From NCBI RefSeq assembly GCF_014805685.1, contig NC_060892.1, positions 8,493,490 to 8,557,489 of the forward strand: DNA of 64,000 bases, read 5' to 3'. The notes below the pieces were generated by a model. That model had not been told where the DNA came from and ran no database searches. It worked only from the letters and a program-made list of their open reading frames with translations. The position numbers and the translations under genes are program-made. The DNA is from Silurus meridionalis (Eukaryota > Chordata > Actinopteri > Siluriformes > Siluridae). Below, piece by piece: positions 58,889-64,000 of this stretch (position 1 is the first letter of the stretch; every line of letters begins with the position of its first letter).

Positions 58889-60255
58889 GTGAGATGTTTA
58901 GGAGAGATGGCAGTGGAGTTTTTGACCAGATTGTTTAACAGGATTTTGGAAGGTGAGAAGATGCCTGAGGAATGGAGAAGAAGTGTGCTGGTACCGATCT
59001 TTAAGCATAAAGGAGATGTGCAGACCTGCAGTAACTACAGGGGTATTAAGTTGATCAGTCACACCATGAAGTTATGGGAAAGAGTAGTGGAAGCCAGGCT
59101 GAGAGAAGAGGTGACCATCTGTGAGCAACAGTATGGTTTCATGCCGAGGAAGAGCACCACAGATGCCTTATTTGCTTTGAGAATGTTGATGGAGAAGTAT
59201 AGAGAAGGACAGAAGGAATTGCATTGTGTATTTGTGGATTTAGAGAAGGCGACGACAGGGTGCCAAGAGAGGAGTTGTGGTATTGTATGAGGAAGTCAGG
59301 TGTGTCAGAGAAGTATGTGAGGGTGGTGCAGGACATGTATGAGGACAGTGTGACGGCAGTGAAGTGTGCAGTAGGTACGACAGACTGGTTTAGAGTGAAG
59401 GTTGGACTGCATCAAGGATCGGCCCTGAGCCCTTTCCTGTTTGCAGTGGTGATGGACAGGTTGACGGACGAGGTCAGACAGGAGTCTCCTGGACTATGAT
59501 GTTTGCGGATGATATTGTGATTTGTTGTGAGAGTAGGGAGCAGGTTGAGAAGAGCCTGGAGAGGTGGAGATATGCGCTGGAGAGAAGGGGAATGAAACTC
59601 AGTAGGAGTAAGACAGAATACATGTGTGTGAATGAGAGGGAGGGCAGTGGAGTGGTGCGGTTGCAGGAGAAGAGCTTCAGAAGGTGGAGGAATTCAGGTA
59701 CCTGGGGTCAACAGTGCAAAGTAATGGAGAGTGTGTTAGAGAAGTGAAGAAAAGAGTGCAGGCAGGGTGGAGTGGGTGGAGAAGAGTGACAGGAGTGATT
59801 TGTGATAGTAGGGTATCTGCAAAATGAAAGGGAAAGTTTATAGGACTGTGGTGAGACCTGCGATGTTGTATGGTTTAGAGACAGTGGCATTGAGTAAAAG
59901 ACAGGAGGTGGAGCTGGAGGTAGCAGAGCTGAAGATGTTGAGGTTTTCGTTGGGAGTGACGAGGATGGACAAGATTAGAAATGAGTTTATTAGAGGGACA
60001 GCGCATGTAGGATGTTTTGGTGACAAGGTGAGGGAGGCGAGATTGAGATGGTTTGGACATGTGCAGAGGAGGGACATGAATTATATTGGTAGAAGAATGC
60101 TGAGGATGGAGCCACCAGGTAGGAGGAAAAGAGGAAGGCCAAGAAGGAGGTTCATGGATGTGGTGAGGGAAGACATGCAGGTAGTTGGTGTAAAAGAGGC
60201 AGATGTAGAGGACAGGGTGGTATGGCGACGGATGATCCGCTGTGGCGACCCCTAA
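58889..60255 (+). pseudogene. RTE reverse transcriptase and C-terminal domain
   Basis: Four consecutive frames carry the parts. 58889-59290 has YRGIKLISHTMKLWERVVEA and EQQYGFMPRKSTTDALF. 59224-59499 has [20 protein letters not shown]. 59496-59747 has [20 protein letters not shown], where the FADD box is the polymerase active site. 59824-60255 has RPAMLYGLETVALSKRQEVE and a Arg-rich end terminating RCGDP. At least three frameshifts separate them. The active-site residues themselves survive. Confidence 0.88.
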
Positions 60256-60283
60256 TGGGAGCAGCCGAAAGAAGAAGAAGAAG

Positions 60284-60301
60284 AATCATGCAACTGAATT
60301 T
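60284..60301. repeat. LINE target-site duplication, right copy
   Basis: An exact 18-bp match to 57136-57153, directly after the GAA-rich tail. Confidence 0.95.
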
Positions 60302-60549
60302 GACTTGACTTTAAGCACATTATTGGGACCATCTCTCAGTAAAAGCTAGGTGAGATTTTGATACAGCAAGAGAGAAGACATTGATGATGACATGCTTTTC
60401 GTTTATTTGGCAAAAAAAAAAGTGTCGGCGAGAGGGAATATTAAACCGTGGTTCGAGTACATTCATCAGCTGACGAAATCCTTCACACTCATTCACGCTG
60501 CACGGTTGCATATCTTTTGCTATAAACATCCCCAATGCTTTAGTTATGG

Positions 60550-60882
60550 CTATTGCCTTTTCCGACTAATCACTGAGAGGCTGCTTAAATGCTGCGGACA
60601 GTAGAAGTTGTTTCCTAACCGGCTCTCTCCTGTTTGTGCTGTTTGTATCGAAACATTGGCGTGATGTCTTCTGAAATGAACTGTCATATTAGAAGTGTTG
60701 CCATTAGTATATTGAATGCATTTTGCACAATGCTTGCACACAGTCGCAGTTCTATCTACTGTTTTATTTCCGTTGTCATCGTAAGTAACATGAAATCCAA
60801 AATGTTCCCACACACCGGATTTGAACGACGCGGGCACATCCACCAACTCCGGGCAGCCTTCATTATCTCCTCCACTTGCCAT
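60550..60882 (-). pseudogene. hAT transposase first exon with BED-type zinc finger
   Basis: The 110-codon minus-strand frame starts 21 bp inside the right terminus. It contains SGVWEHFGFHVTYDDNGNKT and VCKHCAKCIQYTNGNTSNM, then TVHFRRHH. The Cys-x2-Cys ... His-x3/4-His pattern after an aromatic W-x-HF is a BED finger, the DNA-binding module of ZBED-like hAT transposases. The rest of the protein (RNase-H-like core and dimerisation domain) is missing because the element is internally deleted. Confidence 0.8.
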
Positions 60883-60900
60883 TTCTGTACCGTGCCACCC

Positions 60901-60903
<3 letters not shown>

Positions 60904-60972
<69 letters not shown>
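60904..60972. repeat. (TA)n between hAT and miniature Tc1
   Basis: A TA tract linking the two elements. It supplies the TA target of the Tc1 derivative. Confidence 0.96.
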
Positions 60973-60975
<3 letters not shown>

Positions 60976-61520
60976 TACAGACCAAAAGTTTGGACACACC
61001 TTCTCATTCAAAGAGTTTTCTTTATTTTCATGACTATGAAAATTGTAGATTCACACTGAAGGCATCAAAACTATAAATTAACACGTGGAATTATATATGG
61101 AATTATATACATAACAAAAAAGTGTGAAACAACTGAAAAATGTCATATTGTAGGTTCTTCAAAGTAGCCACCTTTTGCTTTGATTACTGCTTTGCACGCA
61201 CTTGGCATTCTCTTGATGAGCTTCAAGAGGTAGTCACCTGAAATGGTCTTCCAACAGTCTTGAAGGAGTTCCCCGAGAGATGCTTGGCACTTGTTGGCCC
61301 TTTTGCCTTCACTCTGCGGTCCAGCTCACCCCTAAACCATCTCGATTGGGTTCAGGTCCGGTGACTGTGGAGGCCAGGTCATCTGGCGCAGCACCCCATC
61401 ACTCTCCTTCTTGGTCAAATAGCCCTTGATGCCTTCAGTGTGACTCTACAATTTTCATAGTCATGAAAATAAAGAAAACTCTTTGAATGAGAAGGTGTGT
61501 CCAAACTTTTGGTCTGTACT
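60973..61520 (-). mobile_element. Miniature Tc1-derived element, copy 2 (548 bp)
   Basis: The same termini and internal layout as 11226-11759 but in opposite orientation. The minus strand keeps the C-terminal transposase codons, including the ~17 bp that copy 1 has lost. The final bases at the right (ctgtact then atatat) lack the last G of the terminus, so this end is slightly eroded. Confidence 0.9.
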
Positions 61521-61530
61521 ATATATATAT

Positions 61531-61879
61531 TAGGGCTGTCAAATAAATAATAATGGCAGTAATTTTTAATAACGTCTGATTAATGCATAACACATTTTTG
61601 TTTGACCATTTTTATACAAACTATAAATAATTAAATATTAAAGAGATGAAATTTAAACCTTCAACACAACACACATTTATTTATGATGTATTTTCTTTAC
61701 TTAGATATAAAAAAATAAACTCCACTAAAAAAATTATTATTTTTTAATTTGTTTTACTGATGCGGCAAGTTTCAAATCAAGCACCAATCTGAGTAATTAT
61801 CCGGTAATTAAAATGGTCTGTGTGGAAACATACCAAAAGTTCTGTTCGGTGTCCTGATGATTTACGTAATAAAAAATAC

Positions 61880-61880
<1 letters not shown>
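61531..61880 (+). mobile_element. hAT-like terminal fragment
   Basis: tagggctgtcaaataaataa at 61531 resembles the 'agggctgtcaaa' end of a common fish hAT family. The following AT-rich sequence has no coding frame, and no opposite end was found. Confidence 0.5.

Positions 61881-61882
<2 letters not shown>

Positions 61883-61955
<73 letters not shown>
61883..61955. repeat. (TA)n microsatellite
   Basis: About 35 TA units. Confidence 0.96.
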
Positions 61956-61959
<4 letters not shown>

Positions 61960-62129
61960 TCTTATATATATTCTTTTTTATTATTATTAATTTTTTTGTT
62001 TTTTGTTTTTTACAAATATATATATAGTAGTAAATGATTATAAACATAAATAGTCAAAGGAATAACTTAACAAGCCTGAATTATATTTTTTTTCTGGGAA
62101 AAATACAAACATGTATTAGACTGAACTTA

Positions 62130-63251
62130 AAACGTCTCTAGGTTCGCTGAGTCGAAACGCTTTGGGAACGCCCCTGCGTTGTCCACGCTCTGAACCACGT
62201 GTGAAATCTAAGATAGGAAGAGATTTGGATATTTCACCTTCAAGAGTGCATAACATAATTAAAAGATTCAAGGAATCTGGAGGAATTTCAGTGTGTAAAG
62301 GACAAGGGCGCAAGCCTAAGCTGAACAACCGTGATATCCGATCCCTCAGGTGGCACTGCATCAAGAATCGTCATTCATCTATAAGCAATATCACCACATG
62401 GGTTCAGGACTATGTTGGCAAACCTTTGTTAAGTACCACAATACGTAGTTACATCCACAAATGCCAGTTATAACTGTACTGAGCCCTATGTTAACAGTGT
62501 TCAGAAGCACCGTCGACTTCTCTGGGCTCGGAGGCATCTGGGATGGACCATCACTGTGGTCAGATGAATCAGTATTTTAGGTATTTTTTGGAAGGAATGG
62601 ACACCGTGTGCTCCAGGCCAAAGAAGAAAAGGATCATCCAGACTGTTACCAGCAACAAGTCCAAAAGCCAGGGTCTGTCATGGTATGGGGTTGTGTCAGT
62701 GCCCTTGGCAAAGGTAACTTGCACTTCTGTGATGGGATTATTAATGCTGAAAAGTACATAGAGATGTTGCCTTCAAGAAGACATCTTTTCCAGGGACGTC
62801 CATGCATATTTCAACAAGACAATGCAAAACCACATTCTGCACACATTACAAAGTCCTGGCTGCGGAGAAAAAGGGTACGGGTACTTGACTGGCCTGCCTG
62901 CAGTCCCGACCTGTCTCCAATAGAGAATGTGTGGAGCATTTTGAAGCGCAAAATGCAACAACGAAGATGCCGTACTGTTGCCCACTTTAAGACTTGTTTG
63001 CAGGAAGAATGGGACATTACAAAGTGGTAAATTCTTTACTGTCCCAACTTTTTTTGGAATGTTATGCAGGTCTGAATGACAGGAAAGGATGTATATTTAC
63101 AAATGACATGAAGTTGACCAAACAAAACATGAAATATTTTGTGTTCATTTTGTCTTCAATGAAATACAAGTCAAAGTAAATTTAGAAATCACTACTTTCT
63201 TTTTTTATTTGCGTTTTCCATACTGTCCCAACTTTTTCTGATTTGGGGTTG
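62130..63251 (+). mobile_element. Tc1-like transposon, 5' end missing, IR/DR type
   Basis: The right terminus ctgatttggggttg ends at 63251 beside a TA. The direct repeat tactgtcccaacttttt occurs at 63037 and 63221, giving the IR/DR arrangement. The expected left terminus is not found upstream of 62130, where AT-rich sequence takes over. Confidence 0.85.
62150..63030 (+). pseudogene. Tc1-like DD34E transposase pseudogene
   Basis: 62162-62473 carries the HTH part (SKIGRDLDISPSRVHNIIKR, then KGQGRKPKLNNRDIRSL). 62608-63030 carries PGSVMVWGCVSALGKGNLHF, FQQDNAKPHSAH and LDWPACSPDLSPIENVW. Exactly 34 residues lie between the QQD Asp and the IEN Glu. The first Asp region near 62560 is out of frame (a stop falls by ggtcagatgaatcagt). 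It has fewer lesions than the other Tc1 genes here, so it is probably the youngest. Confidence 0.88.
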
Positions 63252-63700
63252 TAATTCAAAATGCGGACGCCCTGAAGCCGCAGTGGGGTCAGTGCTGCGT
63301 TCACGCATTTCGTGAAGGGACGGGGTGAAAGTGCTAGGCCGAACGAGAGGACCAATATTGGTAAGCTTTGCCCCGAAAGCAACCTCAGCAATCTCCTGTG
63401 TGTGGGAAGGACGGCTACATGGGAGCATGTGACCTCCAGATCTAACGTATAACAAATCGGTCCTCGGACTTGATCTGAGACACGACCTCTCTGAGCGAGT
63501 ATCCTAAACCCGAGCCTCATAAGTGAGCGGTTCAAGGAGTGGAGAGCCAGAATGTGATGCAACCTGCCGTCCTTCTATGGAACAATGTAGTACGGGCTGT
63601 AGTAGCCTGACTCTCTGACCGAGGAGGAGGGAACCACTTGATGGCCCGTTCCCTCAGGAGAGTACGCACCTCCTGTCCCAGGACCAGAGCCTACACGGGT
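63252..63700 (-). pseudogene. DIRS reverse transcriptase fragment
   Basis: The minus-strand frame near 63590 reads ESGYYSPYYIVP, a stop in the place usually held by Lys, then KDGRLHHILALHSLNRSLMR. Later come LSFGLALSPRPFTKCVNAAL and PLRLQGVRILNY. These correspond to RT fingers/palm blocks. The next residues in the family would be the catalytic Asp-Asp box, but the Tc1 begins exactly here. The middle part (63400-63480) is frameshifted. Inactive. Confidence 0.78.
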
Positions 63701-64000
63701 CCCACCAGGGTGGGACACATCCCATTGAACTGGGGAGGAAAAGACACGAACTGAATCGCGCAGCCCTTCTCTACAGCATGCAGGACCCCCGAGAGACTCC
63801 TGGCAGCCCTCCAGACTGACAGAAAGTTCCCCAGGGCAACCAACTCCTCGGGGCTGGTCCCTGACCCACTCAGAGTGGCTGAAGTGGTGCTCTACAGCTG
63901 ACTACACCTCCTGAGAGGCGACAGATCCCCCGCATCCGTAGCGATCTCACGGGCGGAATACGGGGAGCAAACCGCTGTAGGGAAGTCGCGCCCTGAACAT
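63252..64000 (-). mobile_element. DIRS-type retrotransposon, partial (runs off window)
   Basis: GC-rich relative to its surroundings. Minus-strand translation matches the reverse-transcriptase region of DIRS elements, which integrate with a tyrosine recombinase rather than an integrase. The low-coordinate side is cut by the Tc1 at 63252; the high-coordinate side leaves the window. Confidence 0.75.

Larger units (their letters stand above)
57154..60283 (+). mobile_element. Full-length RTE-type LINE (copy 2, ~3.13 kb)
   Basis: Bounded by an exact 18-bp duplication. The order is a 5' leader (agtgccggtcccaagcccgg), an apurinic-type endonuclease, a linker, reverse transcriptase, a C-terminal domain, and a very short 3' end finishing gccgaaagaagaagaagaag. 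The GAA-type tail and lack of ORF1 are typical of the RTE clade (Expander/Rex3-like, by recollection). It sits within the hAT element, so it is younger than that insertion. Confidence 0.9.
56936..60903 (-). mobile_element. hAT element, split by a LINE insertion
   Basis: The left terminus taggggtggcac (56936) and right terminus gtgccacccc-ta (ends 60903) are inverted copies. The flanking 8 bp are atatatat on both sides; this fits the 8-bp hAT duplication but lies in TA-rich DNA, so it is weak evidence. Without the LINE the element is about 820 bp, too short for a transposase, so it is an internally deleted derivative. It keeps only the first coding exon at its right end. Confidence 0.8.

Noticed and set aside
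60634..61059. 141-codon frame with Ile-Tyr repeats
   Set aside because: It runs antisense to the BED-finger exon and through a (TA)n tract.

Overview
The window reads as a vertebrate, almost certainly teleost, non-coding interval. It is strongly AT-rich and has dense (TA)n, (CA)n and (GA)n microsatellites. It also carries many inactivated Tc1-like DD34E transposons, RTE-type LINEs, tRNA-derived SINEs, hAT and pogo-like elements, Ty3/Gypsy-like LTR fragments and a DIRS-type reverse transcriptase. From recollection, the mix (several IR/DR Tc1 families plus the two SINE types) resembles catfish or other ostariophysan fish; this is inference, not a database result. I could not support any intact host gene. 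Open reading frames above 100 codons are either decayed transposon proteins or artefacts of pyrimidine tracts and dinucleotide repeats.

Layout. 1-9.6 kb: AT-rich unique DNA, a 5'-truncated Tc1 (2.43-3.27 kb), a faint Tc1 remnant (4.4 kb) and microsatellites. 9.7-18.4 kb: a ~0.92-kb TIR element, a Tc1-derived miniature element (11.2-11.8 kb), a Tc1 5' fragment (13.2-13.5 kb), a hAT fragment with a decayed exon (13.5-14.6 kb), a SINE, a ~700-bp pyrimidine minisatellite, and a MITE directly abutting another Tc1 (16.1-17.6 kb). 18.4-24.6 kb: mostly unique. 24.6-29.2 kb: a pogo/Tigger-like MITE, an LTR fragment, a Tc1 fragment and a 5'-truncated RTE LINE on the minus strand with a ~69-bp foreign insert. 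29.2-36 kb: unique sequence with candidate regulatory motifs, a 35-bp minisatellite and two Tc1 remnants. 36-46 kb: SINE pieces, mostly unique DNA, a perfect 30-bp-arm hairpin and a degenerate tandem region. 46-56 kb: a 463-bp LTR beside a Tc1 remnant, SINEs, a 661-bp near-perfect inverted-repeat structure and a 904-bp pogo-like element. 56.8-64 kb: the densest nest. It holds a hAT element split by a full-length RTE LINE with an 18-bp target-site duplication, a second copy of the miniature Tc1, a further hAT-like end, and a Tc1 inserted at the catalytic box of a DIRS reverse transcriptase that runs off the window.

Nothing here forms a pathway or operon. The informative content is the insertion history and several unusual DNA structures: hairpins, a long inverted repeat, a patch insert and a composite LTR/Tc1 arrangement. 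I found no convincing new biological system. The best leads are the nested elements, the foldback structure at 49.1-49.8 kb, the apparent patch insert in the LINE, and a few conserved-element-like stretches that need cross-species alignment.
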